Below are positions 63,881 through 64,000 of a DNA stretch of 64,000 bases, one piece after another. The translations under genes and the position numbers were made by a program. The stretch spans positions 102,925 to 166,924 of the forward strand of contig DDET01000026.1 of the NCBI GenBank assembly GCA_002336915.1, read 5' to 3'. How positions within the stretch are numbered: position 1 is the stretch's first letter; the number at the start of each line of letters is the position of its first letter. The notes beneath the pieces were generated by a model. That model made no database searches and was not told the origin of the DNA. It saw only the letters and a list, made by a program, of their open reading frames with translations. Source of the stretch: Bacteroidetes bacterium UBA1947 (lineage in GTDB: Bacteria; Bacteroidota; Bacteroidia; Chitinophagales; Chitinophagaceae).

Positions 63881-63912
63881 TTTGTAAAATCGGTGTAAAT
63901 ATTATACCTTTG
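63881..63912 (+). promoter_or_regulatory. Bacteroidota promoter of tRNA-Arg (TTTG ... TACCTTTG)
   Basis: TTTG (63881-63884) and TACCTTTG (63905-63912), 20 bases apart, match the TTTG-N19/20-TAnnTTTG consensus, with the tRNA start 18 bases downstream. The window shows no competing element. Confidence 0.7.
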
Positions 63913-63930
63913 CAATCCGGTAAACGGAAT

Positions 63931-64000
63931 GGCTGCGTAGCTCAACTGAATAGAGCATCTCACTACGGATGAGAAGGTTTGGGGTTCGAATCCCTACGAG
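63931..64000 (+). tRNA. tRNA-Arg (anticodon ACG), 3' end cut by the window
   Basis: The cloverleaf is readable to the T-arm: acceptor 5' GGCTGCG, D-arm GCTC...GAGC, anticodon arm TCTCA-CTACGGA-TGAGA with anticodon ACG, T-arm TGGGG-TTCGAAT-CCCTA. The last acceptor bases and CCA are beyond position 64000. The one visible mismatch is in the acceptor stem. Reads CGU-family Arg codons. Confidence 0.9.

Noticed and set aside
1..64000. CRISPR array
   Set aside because: No set of regularly spaced identical repeats with unique spacers was seen; the only periodic signals are the two 16-bp repeats and protein-level repeats.

Overview
This window looks like a Bacteroidota chromosome, probably Chitinophagaceae-like. 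The evidence is three secreted proteins with type IX secretion (T9SS) C-terminal sorting domains, an ECF sigma / FecR anti-sigma / STN-domain / TonB-receptor locus, TAnnTTTG-type promoters, and conserved dprA, rimO, der, tilS, rlmH and trmH-like genes. The right half (about 44-64 kb) is ordinary chromosome; the left 44 kb is largely accessory.

Layout. 1-6.0 kb: minus-strand genes of an integrative/conjugative element (serine recombinase running off the left edge, replication-relaxation-like protein, VirD4/TraD-like coupling ATPase, adenine-methyltransferase-like protein, membrane protein, vWA-like lipoprotein). 6.3-16.7 kb: an unrecognised protein next to 16-bp direct repeats, an XRE regulator facing a formylglycine-generating-enzyme-like secreted protein across a palindromic operator, and two large T9SS cargo proteins. 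16.8-18.7 kb: a gamma-glutamylcyclotransferase-HEPN fusion that may be a defence effector.

18.8-24.3 kb is the most unusual stretch. At least three, probably four, genes have in-frame TGA codons at which uninterrupted homology-like sequence continues: a tyrosine recombinase (3 TGA), a PemK/MazF-like toxin (2), a HExxH metalloprotease-like protein (2) and a small protein (1). Glycine fits these positions better than tryptophan, and TGG is used normally for Trp in the same genes. This is the signature of genetic code 25 (UGA = Gly) of Absconditabacteria (SR1) and Gracilibacteria. The block also encodes a radical-SAM/SPASM peptide-maturation cassette with a 54-residue, eight-cysteine precursor. 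Either a code-25 mobile element carrying a RiPP cassette entered a Bacteroidota genome, or the assembly is chimeric here. 24.3-27.2 kb holds a transglutaminase-like protein and decayed genes (one frameshift, one amber).

27.3-38 kb: a compact cluster for nitric-oxide/microaerobic stress: an Rrf2/NsrR-like regulator with its own 28-bp palindromic operator, a CcoN-like haem-copper oxidase with a dihaem cytochrome c, small accessory membrane proteins, a group III truncated globin, tryptophan 2,3-dioxygenase, a RIC/ScdA di-iron repair protein, a hemerythrin, a 2Fe-2S ferredoxin and a ferredoxin/flavin reductase. 38.4-43.9 kb: an amber-interrupted cytochrome b/molybdopterin oxidoreductase, a TIR-like effector, an integrase with two frameshifts and an excisionase-like HTH protein. 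44.4-52.3 kb: an ECF-sigma locus in which three upstream regions share the exact bipartite motif TAGGGGTATA-N11-TTGTCAT, a probable in-cis ECF regulon. 52.3-64 kb: housekeeping genes, a PNGase F-like T9SS protein and a tRNA-Arg(ACG) cut by the window end.
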